A stretch of DNA of 64,000 bases from Verrucomicrobiales bacterium (GTDB taxonomy: Bacteria > Verrucomicrobiota > Verrucomicrobiia > Verrucomicrobiales > DEV007). Position 1 is the first letter of the stretch, and every line of letters begins with the position of its first letter. The stretch covers positions 1 through 64,000 of the forward strand of contig JAEUHH010000107.1 of the NCBI GenBank assembly GCA_016795505.1, read 5' to 3'. The notes under the pieces were generated by a model. It was not told the origin of the DNA and did no database searches. It saw only the letters and a list, made by a program, of their open reading frames with translations. Both the position numbers and the translations under genes were made by a program. Below are positions 36,947 to 45,984 of this stretch, in pieces.

Positions 36947-38272
36947 TCAGCCCGTCGCACAACGCTCCTGAAACAGCCTCCGCCACCGGTGGCGTGACAG
37001 TTTGCCCCGGGCGTCGGGCGCGAGATCGGCGCTGCGCCACCAGTGCCGTGGCCGCTCGTGGGTGGGCAGAGCCTGGCCCGCCAGCCATCGGGCGCGTTCG
37101 ATCACTTCGCCGTCGGTTTCACTGCCGGGCACATTCAACACCGCCACAATCTCCTCGCCCCGGACCGGGTCGGCGCTGGCAATGCCAAAGACGAGCACCT
37201 GCGTCAGGCCGGGCAGGTTGGTCAGCGCCCGCTCCACCCCGGCGGGCGATACCTTGCGGCCCGCCACATTGATCACATCGTCGCTCCGGCCCGTCAGCCA
37301 GACTGCACCGGCCTCAAGCCGGGCCAGATCGCTGGTCCGGAACATGCCCCGCGCCAGCCGGTCCGTGCCATCGTCCGGCACATAGCCGAGCGCGACGGAG
37401 GGGCCACACACGGTGAGGCAGCCGTCCTCATCCACCGCCAAATCGGTCTCAGCCATCGCCGTACCGGCAAAATCGGCAGCCACGCGCGGCTCATCGCTCC
37501 GATCGTAGGCGATGCCGCCGCATTCACTGCTGCCGTAAAAGTTGTGCACTTTGAGTCCGCTCGTCGCGTGGATGGCCCTCTCCAGTTCCACCGGCAGCGG
37601 TGCCCCGGCCGAAATCGCCCGCCGGATGGGAGCCCCGCCCAAGATCCCGGACTCGTGCCAGACGCGCCACATCGCCGGCACCGCGGGCAGGGTCCAGCCC
37701 TCGCCCCCCTCCGGCAGCTTTCCCAGCCGTTTCGCCACCGCACCGGGCAGTGGATCGCCGAGCCAGACAAGCGGGATGCCGTGCAGCAGCAGCGGCAGCA
37801 CGAGATTGGAAAAGCCGTAGCTGTGAGCCATCGAAATCACCCCCAGATTCGGCCATTCCGGTCGCAGGCCCATCGTCGCCACGATCTTGCGGGCATCGGC
37901 CGCCAGGGCATCGGCGGAAAAGGCCACCAGCCGGGGGCCGCCGGTGCTGCCGGAGGTTAGTTTGACATGGCAGGTGCCGGCGGGCAGCTCCGCGCCGTGG
38001 GGCAGCAGCGTCCGGTCGCGGTCCGGACGCTCCAGCGGGCACAACACGGCTCCATCCCGCCAGGCACGGAGCGTCTCCCAAATGATTGCGACTGAAAAGC
38101 CGCCCGGAAGGCGCCATTCCTCCCCTTCCCCGGCCGTCAACGCCCCGGCTGCCGCATCCAGCTCTGCAAAACGCCATCGGCGGCCGGTCTGAACCTCCTC
38201 GACCGCCACACGGTCCGCCGAGGCGTCCCGAACCAGCTCCCAGGCGGCCAGCAGCGGGTTCGCGTCCTTCAT
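36947..38272 (-). CDS. short AMP-forming acyl/aryl-CoA ligase-like protein
   Basis: This encodes 441 residues from the ATG at 38272, which overlaps the stop of the psd gene (ATGA). Adenylating-enzyme core motifs are present: LTSGSTGGPR (variant of YTSGTTG), 'HNFYGSSECGG', RTSDLA, 'GRSDDVINVAGRKVSP', and the C-terminal lysine in RGKLSRHRW. It is shorter than typical acyl-CoA synthetases (500-600), mainly at the N-terminus. The family activates a carboxylate as an acyl-adenylate, then usually transfers it to CoA or a carrier protein. Overlap with psd implies translation as a unit, perhaps in lipid modification. The substrate cannot be read from the sequence. Confidence 0.82.
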   Translation of the reverse strand: MKDANPLLAAWELVRDASADRVAVEEVQTGRRWRFAELDAAAGALTAGEGEEWRLPGGFSVAIIWETLRAWRDGAVLCPLERPDRDRTLLPHGAELPAGTCHVKLTSGSTGGPRLVAFSADALAADARKIVATMGLRPEWPNLGVISMAHSYGFSNLVLPLLLHGIPLVWLGDPLPGAVAKRLGKLPEGGEGWTLPAVPAMWRVWHESGILGGAPIRRAISAGAPLPVELERAIHATSGLKVHNFYGSSECGGIAYDRSDEPRVAADFAGTAMAETDLAVDEDGCLTVCGPSVALGYVPDDGTDRLARGMFRTSDLARLEAGAVWLTGRSDDVINVAGRKVSPAGVERALTNLPGLTQVLVFGIASADPVRGEEIVAVLNVPGSETDGEVIERARWLAGQALPTHERPRHWWRSADLAPDARGKLSRHRWRRLFQERCATG

Positions 38273-39165
38273 GCCACCGTCCCCAGCCGTTCTCCCATCC
38301 GGGCATAACATTCCAGGCCACCGCGGCTGGTCGCGACGAGATCCTCGTCGAGCCGTACCCGGCCGGGCTCGAAAAACACCATCGTCATCGACCCTCCGAA
38401 GGCGAAATACCCTTTCTCAGCCCCCTTGGCCACCGCGCGGCCCGCTTCCGCGGTCTGCACGATGCTGCCCACATTGGTGGCTCCCACCTCCAGGATCAGC
38501 ACCTCGCCCACCGATTCGCTGCTTAGCCGTGTCAGCACGCGCTTGTTCTCCGCGAGAATGCCAATGCACCGGCGCAGGGCGATGGGATTCACGGAATAGA
38601 GCGGCCCGTTGATGAGCCGTGGCGCTGAGGGGATGCCGCCGACAGGAAAGTGGAAACGATGGTAATCCACCGGACAGAGGCGGGAGATCACCAGCGCCCC
38701 ACGCTCGTAGCGCGCCGCCAGCGCCGCATCGCCGAACAACTCCGGCAACGAAAGCCTCTGCCCCTTGGCATAGATGCCGTCGAGCGCCGACACATCGGGA
38801 AACACGAGGTGGCGGCCATCGGCCGGAAAGACCACTACCGCTGGATCGGGATCGACGGGCCGGGCCTCCGGCTTGAGGCGGCGCACAAAAAAGTCGTTAA
38901 AACTGCGGAAAGTCCCCACCGGATCGGCAAACTCGGCGGGATCGACTCCATACTGGGCCAAAAAGGGAGCGATGCGCCGCGTCGAACCGGGCCGCGACAT
39001 GAGCCAGCCATAGAGCCGCGAAAACAGCGCCCGTTTCACCACGCCCTCCAGCGCCAGGCGACCGAGCGCCGACTCATACACCCAGCGGAGGCTGGCTTCC
39101 CCGTAGATCTGCTCCGTGCAGACCTCGCCGGTGCGCCGATCCACATAGCGAACCGCCGAATCCAT
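38269..39165 (-). CDS. psd: phosphatidylserine decarboxylase proenzyme
   Basis: This encodes 298 residues from the ATG at 39165; an upstream ATG at 39258 would overlap the preceding cyclophilin gene. The His/Asp segment 'CPVDYHRFHFPVGG' and the self-cleavage site 'FAFGGSMTMVFF' are present. The family cleaves between Gly and Ser of L/GGST to form a pyruvoyl group; here Met follows Ser where Thr is usual. 'SFNDFFVRRLKPEARPVD' is also typical. The enzyme converts phosphatidylserine to phosphatidylethanolamine at the inner membrane. The partner pssA is not in the window. Confidence 0.87.
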   Translation of the reverse strand: MDSAVRYVDRRTGEVCTEQIYGEASLRWVYESALGRLALEGVVKRALFSRLYGWLMSRPGSTRRIAPFLAQYGVDPAEFADPVGTFRSFNDFFVRRLKPEARPVDPDPAVVVFPADGRHLVFPDVSALDGIYAKGQRLSLPELFGDAALAARYERGALVISRLCPVDYHRFHFPVGGIPSAPRLINGPLYSVNPIALRRCIGILAENKRVLTRLSSESVGEVLILEVGATNVGSIVQTAEAGRAVAKGAEKGYFAFGGSMTMVFFEPGRVRLDEDLVATSRGGLECYARMGERLGTVA

Positions 39166-39197
39166 GCCCGACGGCACCGCTGCTGATCCGGCATCGC

Positions 39198-39842
39198 TCA
39201 CGGCTGTTCCGTGGCGGCTTTCATCGCCTTGGCGCGCTCGTCGAGGATGCGGTTCCACTCCTCCAGTCGCTTCTCCAGTTTGGTGAACAGGGCGTCGGTC
39301 GAGTCATGCACCTCGATCGACTCGATCTTGTCGCCCACCTCGATCTTTTCAGCCACCTCGATGCCTTCCAGCACGCGGCCGAAAATCGAATAGCCTCCAT
39401 CGAGATGCGGCGTGGCATCAAGGGTGATGAAAAACTGGCTGCCGTTCGTATCCGGCTCGCGCTTCCGGGCCATCGACAGCACACCCTTCTCCTCATGCTT
39501 CAAGTCGGGCGCGACCTCATTCTCAATGAAGTAACCGGGACCACCCTTGCCTGTCCCGCTGGGATCGCCCCCCTGAATCACAAAATCTTCGACCACCCGG
39601 TGGAAGGTCACTCCATTGTAGTAACCCCGCTTCGCCAGATTGAGGAAATTCGCCGCCGTCACCGGAGCCTTCGACGCATAGATGAGGACTTTGATCGCCC
39701 CCTTCGACGTCTTGATCGTCGCCTGGATGTCCGTGAGAGCCGGGGCGGGCGCGGGCGCGTCTTGGGCCGTGGACATCATCGTCAGGCCGCCGAAAGCCGC
39801 CAGAACCAGTGCCGGTCGAATCAGAGAGGAGAACGGTTGCAT
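39198..39842 (-). CDS. exported cyclophilin-type peptidyl-prolyl isomerase
   Basis: This encodes 214 residues from the ATG at 39842, where a signal peptide begins (1-26, 'LVLAAFGGLTMMSTAQ'). The cyclophilin core is complete: 'GVTFHRVVEDFVIQGGDPSG', 'MARKREPDTNGSQFFITLDA' and 'PHLDGGYSIFGRVLEGI'. The active-site arginine (FHR) and QFFIT are intact. A helical, charged C-terminal tail of about 40 residues follows. It assists proline isomerisation of periplasmic proteins. It ends 33 bp before the psd start and diverges from surE. Confidence 0.9.
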   Translation of the reverse strand: MQPFSSLIRPALVLAAFGGLTMMSTAQDAPAPAPALTDIQATIKTSKGAIKVLIYASKAPVTAANFLNLAKRGYYNGVTFHRVVEDFVIQGGDPSGTGKGGPGYFIENEVAPDLKHEEKGVLSMARKREPDTNGSQFFITLDATPHLDGGYSIFGRVLEGIEVAEKIEVGDKIESIEVHDSTDALFTKLEKRLEEWNRILDERAKAMKAATEQP

Positions 39843-39952
39843 CTTCACAATCAGGCATCCTGCCTGCTCCGAAGAAACTCGAAATGTCCCGCCGATGCAA
39901 GCACGACGACACTGGCCGAACCGCTCATCGCGCGTATCTTCCGGCTCCCACC

Positions 39953-40669
39953 ATGCCCCTATTCCGACGCCTCCTTCTGACCAATGACGACGGCATCGAC
40001 GCCCCCGGTCTCGCCGCCCTGGAGCGCGTCTGCGCCCCACTGGCCGAGGAAATCGTGATCGTCGCGCCCGCCGATCCGGCCTCCCAGGTCGGCCACCGCG
40101 TGACCACCCACGAGCCGCTGCACCTCACGGAGCACCTGCCCGGCCGCCGCTACGCTGTCCACGGATCGCCGGCCGATTGCGTCCGCGTCGCCCTGAAATG
40201 CCTGCTCGTCGATTCCCCGCCCGATTTCGTCGTCTCCGGCATCAATCACGGCGGCAACCTCGGACGCCACGACCTCTACATCTCCGGCACTGTCGCCGCC
40301 GCGCGAGAGGCCGCCTTTCACGGCCTGCCCGCCGCGGCTGTGTCGCACTATCTCCGGATGGATCTGCCGCTCGACTGGTCCGCGGCCGAAAATCGCGCCC
40401 GTCTGGCCCTGGAAACACTCGCCGACGAAGCGCTCGGCGACGGCGAATTGTGGAACATCAACCTCCCCCACCTGCCGCCCGGCGCGCCCGATCCCCGGCT
40501 CCAACATTGCGAGGCGGAGCGTCATCCGCTCGAAGTGAGCTTCGAACGCGAAAGCGACCGCGGTCCCTTCCGCTACTCCGGCCGCTATCATCACCGCGGA
40601 CACAATGGCGAGTCCGACGTCTCGGTCTGCTTTGGCGGCGACATCGCGATCACCCGGGTGCGTCTGTGA
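39953..40669 (+). CDS. surE: 5'/3'-nucleotidase SurE
   Basis: This encodes 238 residues from the ATG at 39953. The metal-binding 'LLLTNDDGIDAPG' motif (Asp12-Asp13), 'VVAPADPASQVGH'-like and 'VVSGINHGGNLGRHDLYISG' segments are all present. SurE dephosphorylates nucleoside monophosphates in the cytoplasm. The length is close to typical (about 250). It is divergent from the cyclophilin gene across about 110 bp and is followed by the lipase gene after 31 bp. Confidence 0.93.
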   Translation: MPLFRRLLLTNDDGIDAPGLAALERVCAPLAEEIVIVAPADPASQVGHRVTTHEPLHLTEHLPGRRYAVHGSPADCVRVALKCLLVDSPPDFVVSGINHGGNLGRHDLYISGTVAAAREAAFHGLPAAAVSHYLRMDLPLDWSAAENRARLALETLADEALGDGELWNINLPHLPPGAPDPRLQHCEAERHPLEVSFERESDRGPFRYSGRYHHRGHNGESDVSVCFGGDIAITRVRL

Positions 40670-40700
40670 ACGCCAGCCCGTCTCCGCCCTCTCCCTGCCG

Positions 40701-41651
40701 ATGACCGAGCACCGCTCCCGTCTCGATGACTGGTCGCCGGTCGCCCATCCGGAAGGTCCAGCCGACTGGTTTGCCGATGGGAATGGCCGCCCGCCTTTTG
40801 ACGCCACTGAGACGGCCTTCTCTCCCGCCAATGCCTGGTGGCTGGCCGGGCTGTGCCGCATCGCCTACACCCCGGACGGAAAGGAATCGCCCCGGCCGTG
40901 GCACCGTCACAAGCCGTCCCGGCAGGCCTTCCTCGAGCAACGGACCCCGTTTCGGGAAGTTCTCAACGTCCACAAGACCGGCAACCACGCGTCGTTGTAT
41001 CGCATCGAGGGCCAGGCCGGCGCGGTGCTGTGTTTTCGCGGCACCAACAAGATCCGGCAGTGGATCATGAATGTCACCGCCCTGCCCTTGCCCTGGAGTC
41101 ATGGCACCGGCGGCGACATCTGGGTGCATCACGGCTTTCAGACCCTGTTCGACCGGCTTTGGCCGCGTCTGGAGCCAGCTCTTGCCGACGTTGATGGCCC
41201 GCTCCACCTCACCGGGCACAGCCTCGGCGGTGCCTTTGCCACGCTCGCCGCCGCCCTCGTCGGCACGCCGGCGGATTGCCTCGTGACGTTCGGCTCACCC
41301 CGCGTGGGTAATCTCGCCTTCGCCCAGGCGCTGGCCGCCCGCGGCATCCCCCACCACCGCGTGGTCAACAGCCGCGACATCGTCACCCAGTTGCCCCGGC
41401 GCGAACCACGGCTGCGGCAATTCGACTACCGGCACACCGTCCCACCGATCCTGCTGGGCGAAGCGCCCGGCTCCGTTCACTTCGGCAACCTGCCCGAAGG
41501 CGAATCCGGCCCGGATTGGGACCCGGAAAAGCCGCTGACCTGGTTGGGAAGGAAATTCCACGGCTCCAAGCCGCCCGAGGGCGTCCTCGCCCACCTGCCC
41601 GTGGCTTACGAGGCAAAACTGGCCCGCCTGGGCGACCAGTCAGGTGGCTGA
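40701..41651 (+). CDS. class 3 lipase-like alpha/beta hydrolase
   Basis: This encodes 316 residues from the ATG at 40701. 'VLCFRGTNKIRQWIMNV' precedes 'GDIWVHHGFQTLFDRLWPRL' and the nucleophile elbow 'HLTGHSLGGAFATLAAAL' (Ser174). 'CLVTFGSPRVGNLAFAQAL' and 'HRVVNSRDIVTQLPRR' supply the acid. The pattern is that of Lipase_3 (triacylglycerol lipase-like). No signal peptide is seen, so the enzyme may be cytoplasmic. It is convergent with pyrC, with a palindromic repeat between them. Confidence 0.88.
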   Translation: MTEHRSRLDDWSPVAHPEGPADWFADGNGRPPFDATETAFSPANAWWLAGLCRIAYTPDGKESPRPWHRHKPSRQAFLEQRTPFREVLNVHKTGNHASLYRIEGQAGAVLCFRGTNKIRQWIMNVTALPLPWSHGTGGDIWVHHGFQTLFDRLWPRLEPALADVDGPLHLTGHSLGGAFATLAAALVGTPADCLVTFGSPRVGNLAFAQALAARGIPHHRVVNSRDIVTQLPRREPRLRQFDYRHTVPPILLGEAPGSVHFGNLPEGESGPDWDPEKPLTWLGRKFHGSKPPEGVLAHLPVAYEAKLARLGDQSGG

Positions 41652-41704
41652 TTTCCGATGCAACCCTGTTTGATCGCCGATGCAACAGGGTCTGATCGGA
41701 AATC
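41650..41704. repeat. dispersed repeat, copy 4; long palindrome, likely bidirectional terminator
   Basis: GATTTCCGAT at 41650 pairs with ATCGGAAATC ending at 41704, and inner AACCCTGTT pairs with AACAGGGT, giving a long imperfect stem. It fills the gap between the convergent lipase and pyrC stops. The position favours transcription termination on both strands. Confidence 0.65.
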
Positions 41705-43000
41705 CTAACGCCTCAACAACACCTCGCCGTCGCGGACGACACAGGTGATCTGCCCGTCGAGGGTGCGGTCGATGAAGGGCGTGTTCTGGCTTTTCGACCG
41801 CATGAACTCGCGGGTGAAGGTCGTGGTGCGGCCGGTGGCAAAGACGATGAACTCGGCCGCGCCGCCTTCCACCACCGGCACGGGGGCCTGTCCGATGAGG
41901 CGGCGGGGCTCGGCGGAGTAGCGGCGGACCAGCAGGTCCCAGCCAAAGCGGCCCGACTGAATGAAATGGTGGTAAAGCGACACCACGGCGGTCTCCAGCC
42001 CGGTGATGCCAAAGGGCGCACTACCGAAATCATTGTGCCGCTTCTCGGCTTCGCTGTGCGGCGCGTGATCGGTGGCGATCACGTCGAAGACGCCATCGAT
42101 GAGCCCCTGGAGCAGTCGCGCATTGTCCTCGGCGGTCCGCAGGGGCGGGTTCATCTTGTAGTTGGTGTCGTAGTCGACGATGTCGTCCTCGTTGAAGATG
42201 AGGTGGTGCGGGGCGACCTCGCAGGTGACCCGGACACCATCCTCCTTCGCCCGGCGGATCGTCTCCATGCCGCGGGCGGTGGTGACGTGCTGGATGTGGA
42301 CATGCGCGCCGGTGTACTGGGCGATGCGAATGTCGCGGTCGAGGCAGATCTCCTCGCTGATGGCGGGAATGCCCGGCAGCCCAAGGCGATAGCTGGCGGG
42401 GCCTTCGTTGATGGCTCCCTTGCCACTGAGCGAGGCCACTTCGCAATGGGAGGCGCAGGGCAGGCCGAAGTCCTTGGCATACTCCATGGCGCGGCGCAGC
42501 AGGCGCGGATCGGGCACGGGCGCGCCGTCGTCGGTGAGCATCGGCACGCCCTTGGCGGCCATCCCGGCGATGGCGGCGAGTTCCTCCCCGGCCCGGCCCT
42601 TGGTGATGCAGCCGGTCTGGAGCACCTGGATGCGGGATTTCGCCGCGGCGATGTCGAGCACGGTCTGGACCAGGCCGCCGCTGTCGATGGCAGGGACGGT
42701 GTTCGGCATTAGGATCATGCCGGTCACGCCGCCGTTGACCGCCGCCTCGGAGCAGGTTTTGATGGTTTCCTTGTGCTCCTGTCCGGGCTCGCGGGCGTGG
42801 ACATGCACGTCGAACATGGCGGGCAGGATCACGCAGCCGGAGCAGTCGATGACATCGGCTCCGGCCGGCACCGGGATCCCGACGCCGACGCGGGAGATGC
42901 GGCCCTTTTCGACCAGCACATCGGCGGTCTGGAGGAAGGGCGATTCCTCGCTGGCAATCTCGCCGCCGCGGAAGAGGAGTGTGGGTGTGGAGTCGGACAT
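41705..43000 (-). CDS. pyrC: dihydroorotase (class I)
   Basis: This encodes 431 residues. Metal ligands are in 'FDVHVHAREPGQEHKETI' (His66, His68), and 'IATDHAPHSEAEK' gives the later His and catalytic Asp. 'GVTGMILMPNTVPAID' is also family-typical. The enzyme closes carbamoyl-aspartate to dihydroorotate. It is 27 bp after pyrB in a minus-strand pyrimidine operon. Length is normal. Confidence 0.94.
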   Translation of the reverse strand: MSDSTPTLLFRGGEIASEESPFLQTADVLVEKGRISRVGVGIPVPAGADVIDCSGCVILPAMFDVHVHAREPGQEHKETIKTCSEAAVNGGVTGMILMPNTVPAIDSGGLVQTVLDIAAAKSRIQVLQTGCITKGRAGEELAAIAGMAAKGVPMLTDDGAPVPDPRLLRRAMEYAKDFGLPCASHCEVASLSGKGAINEGPASYRLGLPGIPAISEEICLDRDIRIAQYTGAHVHIQHVTTARGMETIRRAKEDGVRVTCEVAPHHLIFNEDDIVDYDTNYKMNPPLRTAEDNARLLQGLIDGVFDVIATDHAPHSEAEKRHNDFGSAPFGITGLETAVVSLYHHFIQSGRFGWDLLVRRYSAEPRRLIGQAPVPVVEGGAAEFIVFATGRTTTFTREFMRSKSQNTPFIDRTLDGQITCVVRDGEVLLRR

Positions 43001-43027
43001 GAGGGGGAAAAGTGCCGGGGTTCGGGT

Positions 43028-43987
43028 TCAGCCCTTCGGGTTTCTCAGCTCCGTGTCCGGCAGGAGCCAGTAAAGGACGGCCATGCGCACGGCGATGCCG
43101 TTCTCCACCTGCTGGTTGATGAGGCTGCGCTCGTAGGTCATGGCATCGTCCACGATCTCGACGCCGCGGTTCACGGGTCCGGGATGCATCAGCCAGGTGC
43201 CCTCGTCGGCGAGCCGGCGGTAGCGGTCGGTCGTCAGCCCGTAAACGCGGTGGTATTCGCCGAGGCTGGGGAAGAACGGCTCGCCCTGGCGCTCCAATTG
43301 GACGCGGAGCAGATAGACCACGTCGGGCTGCCAGGCAAAGGCCTCGTCCCAGGTGCGAAAGCCGCGCATGAAGTCGTGCCGGGCGGGAGGCACCAGCGTC
43401 GACGGCCCCAGCACGCCGACCTGGAGACCGAGCTTGTGCAGGATGGTGCTGGTGGATCGGGCGACGCGGGAGTGCAGGATGTCACCGACGATGAGCACCT
43501 TCTTGCCGCTGGTCTCGGGAAAGACCTCGCGGAGGGTGAACATGTCGAGCAGGGCCTGGGTGGGATGGGCGTGGAATCCGTCGCCGGCGTTCACCACCGA
43601 CGCGCGGGTGTGTTTGGCGATCAGGTTGGGTATGCCGGCGGCGCCGTGGCGGATGACGATGTAGTCGGTCCGCATGGCCTGGAGGGTGTCGATGGTGTCG
43701 ATGATCGACTCGCCCTTCACCACAGAGGACTGGGAGACGGTGAAGTTCGTCACGTCGGCGGAGAGCCGGCTGGCGGCCACTTCGAAGGAGGAACTGGTGC
43801 GGGTGCTGGGCTCGTAGAAGAGGTTGAGCACCGTCTTGCCCCGCAGCGCCGGCACCTTCTTCACCGAGCGTTTGAAAAGCTCCTTGAAAGGAATGGCCGT
43901 TTTCAACAGATGCTCGATCTCCTCGACCGACAGGCTGGCGATGTCGAGCAGGTCCTTGCGGGACGGTATGCGTTTGTCGTCGCTCAT
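43028..43987 (-). CDS. pyrB: aspartate carbamoyltransferase catalytic subunit
   Basis: This encodes 319 residues. The carbamoyl-phosphate motif STRTSSSFE (61-69) and 'TDYIVIRHGAAGIP', 'SVVNAGDGFHAHPTQALLD' (His and Gln ligands) and 'LMHPGPVNRGVEI' are intact. It makes N-carbamoyl-aspartate. The start codon at 43987 directly follows the pyrR stop, indicating co-translation. No pyrI regulatory chain is nearby, as in PyrR-controlled operons. Confidence 0.95.
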   Translation of the reverse strand: MSDDKRIPSRKDLLDIASLSVEEIEHLLKTAIPFKELFKRSVKKVPALRGKTVLNLFYEPSTRTSSSFEVAASRLSADVTNFTVSQSSVVKGESIIDTIDTLQAMRTDYIVIRHGAAGIPNLIAKHTRASVVNAGDGFHAHPTQALLDMFTLREVFPETSGKKVLIVGDILHSRVARSTSTILHKLGLQVGVLGPSTLVPPARHDFMRGFRTWDEAFAWQPDVVYLLRVQLERQGEPFFPSLGEYHRVYGLTTDRYRRLADEGTWLMHPGPVNRGVEIVDDAMTYERSLINQQVENGIAVRMAVLYWLLPDTELRNPKG

Positions 43988-44533
43988 TTATTTGGATACA
44001 AAGACGCCCTCCTGGTCATCGTTTTCGCGGAAGCGGACTTTCACATACTGCCCGCGGTGGGTGGCCAGGGTGAGTCCGACGTAATCGGGCTGGATGGGCA
44101 GTTCGCGGCAGCCGCGGTCGACGAGGACGGCGAGTTCGACCTTGGCGGGCCGGCCGTAGTCCATCAGCCCGTCGAGCGCCGCGCGGGTGGTGCGGCCGGT
44201 GAAGATGACCTCGTCGAAGAGAATGACGCGCGTGTCGTCGAGGGCGAACGGAATATCCGAGGTCTGCAAGGTAGGCAGCAGGTCGCCGAGATTGTCGAGG
44301 TCGTCGCGGTAGAGGGAGATGTCGAGGGTGCCGACGGGGACCTCCTGGCCAACTTCCTTCAGCACGGCGGCCACGCGGTTCGCCAGGGTGACGCCGCGGG
44401 TGTAGATACCGATCAGGGCCGGCACATCCTGACGGCAGGTCTCGAGGATCTCATAGGCCAGACGCCGCACCGTGTTGGCGATGTCGGTCTCGCCAAGGAT
44501 CTGTTCGGTCGCGGGTGAGGGCGTCTCGCTCAA
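43988..44533 (-). CDS. pyrR: bifunctional PyrR: pyr regulator / uracil phosphoribosyltransferase
   Basis: This encodes 181 residues if it starts at the TTG at 44533, which gives the usual PyrR length and an N-terminus near the family's (...ATEQILGETDIANTVRRLA). No in-frame ATG lies between here and the purD stop; the next ATG, at 44719, lies inside purD. The PRPP-binding loop 'VILFDEVIFTGRTTRAAL' (about 103-120) and 'IGIYTRGVTLANR' are intact. PyrR binds pyr mRNA in response to UMP in some bacteria, and in others acts mainly as phosphoribosyltransferase. It heads pyrR-pyrB-pyrC. An AGGAGG at 44620-44625 (minus strand) has no ATG or GTG at useful distance. Confidence 0.85.
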   Translation of the reverse strand: MSETPSPATEQILGETDIANTVRRLAYEILETCRQDVPALIGIYTRGVTLANRVAAVLKEVGQEVPVGTLDISLYRDDLDNLGDLLPTLQTSDIPFALDDTRVILFDEVIFTGRTTRAALDGLMDYGRPAKVELAVLVDRGCRELPIQPDYVGLTLATHRGQYVKVRFRENDDQEGVFVSK

Positions 44534-44655
44534 GGCGTGGTGTGGCTGGGAAGTTGGTTCCGACCGATGCGGGGCGGGCGGTGTGTCACGATCGGTTCTC
44601 TTGGGGAATATGGGCCGTTCCTCCTGAAAAGGCTGACAAAAATCGTTTTCGTCAT

Positions 44656-45915
44656 TCAAAAATTCCTCGTTCCAATGTCGCGGCGGCGCTGCATGCCGTC
44701 GAACGCGATCTTGTCGCACTCGCGATAGACATTCGCAACCGCTTCGGCGCGGGTGGCGCCACTGGCTGCGACCACCAGCACGCGTCCGCCGGCGGTCTCG
44801 AAGTCGCCGGCCGCATTCAGCCGCGTCCCGGCATGGAAAACGCGGGCATTTTCCACCGCATCGAGCCCGCGGATGGTATCGCCGCTACGGGCCGAAGCCG
44901 GGTAGCCGGCGGAGGCCGACACGACGCAGATGCTCCAGCCGGGCCGGAAGCCGATCAGGTCGGACTGGAGATTTCCCCGCGCGCCCTCGAAGACATACTG
45001 CGCGAAGTCGCCAGTGATCATCGGCAGCACCGCCTCGGCCTCGGGATCGCCGAAGCGGCAGTTGTATTCGAGCATCTTCGGGCCATCGGCGGTCAGCATG
45101 AGGCCGAAATAGAGAAATCCGCGGTAGGGCAGCCCGTCGCGCTGCAGCCCCTCCACGGTGGGCCGCACCACCGCCCGGTCAATCCACTCGCGCAGGCCGG
45201 CGCCCTCGGTCTCGAACATTTCCAACGAACTCACCGCGCCCATCCCACCGGTGTTCGGGCCTTCATCGCCCTCGAAGATGCGCTTGTAGTCGCGGGCCGG
45301 GGCGAGAATCTGGTAATCGGCATCGACCACGGAGACAAAGATGGAAATCTCGGGGCCCTGGAGGAATTCCTCCACTAGCAGGCGACCGGGACCGAACTTC
45401 CGCTGCACCAGCACTTCGTCGAGAAAGGCTTCGGCCGACGCTTCGTCGGGACACACCGCCACGCCCTTGCCGGCGGCCAGACCGTCGAATTTCAGCACGG
45501 TGGGATATTTTCCCGCGATCGCCACACGGGCGGCCTCGATCGATTCCACGGCCGCGTAGCCACCGGTGGGAATGCCGTGGCGGACCATGAACTCCTTGGC
45601 AAATTCCTTGCTCGCCTCGAGCTGGGCAGCCTCGCGCGGCGGTCCCCAGCAGGGAATGCCGACCCGCGCGCAGGCATTGGCGAGGCCCTCGCCGGTGACG
45701 AGATAGCTTTCCTCACCCGCCACGCAGAGGTCGATGCCCTCGGCGACGAGAAAGTCGATCAGCGAGGGCAGATCCGTCGCGGGAGTGGGCCGGGCGAGGC
45801 GGAAAATGGCATCGCTGCCGGGAAAGGCATACAGCTCGGGTGCTGACGGCGACTCCTGGAGTGCCGTGATGATGGCGTGTTCGCGACCGCCCTTGCCGAC
45901 TACGAGGATCTTCAT
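44656..45915 (-). CDS. purD: phosphoribosylamine-glycine ligase
   Basis: This encodes 419 residues. 'MKILVVGKGGREHAI' is the N-domain signature, the ATP-grasp domain has 'PTVLKFDGLAAGKGVAVC' and 'GPEISIFV', and 'LEYNCRFGDPEAEAVLP' is the metal site. It catalyses the second step of purine synthesis. Length is normal. It lies 69 bp after glpK on the same strand and 122 bp before pyrR. Confidence 0.95.
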   Translation of the reverse strand: MKILVVGKGGREHAIITALQESPSAPELYAFPGSDAIFRLARPTPATDLPSLIDFLVAEGIDLCVAGEESYLVTGEGLANACARVGIPCWGPPREAAQLEASKEFAKEFMVRHGIPTGGYAAVESIEAARVAIAGKYPTVLKFDGLAAGKGVAVCPDEASAEAFLDEVLVQRKFGPGRLLVEEFLQGPEISIFVSVVDADYQILAPARDYKRIFEGDEGPNTGGMGAVSSLEMFETEGAGLREWIDRAVVRPTVEGLQRDGLPYRGFLYFGLMLTADGPKMLEYNCRFGDPEAEAVLPMITGDFAQYVFEGARGNLQSDLIGFRPGWSICVVSASAGYPASARSGDTIRGLDAVENARVFHAGTRLNAAGDFETAGGRVLVVAASGATRAEAVANVYRECDKIAFDGMQRRRDIGTRNF

Positions 45916-45984
45916 GCGTGCTTCCGCACTTAGCGCGGGGCGGCACGGGGCGCAAGCGGGGATTGGCCGCCCGGCGGCATCGGC

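Noticed and set aside
39846-40040. N-terminal extension of the cyclophilin
   Set aside because: It would cover the surE start on the other strand and put the signal peptide in the middle of the protein.
42773-44518. 581-codon plus-strand open frame over pyrB and pyrR
   Set aside because: It is antisense to three well-recognised pyrimidine genes.
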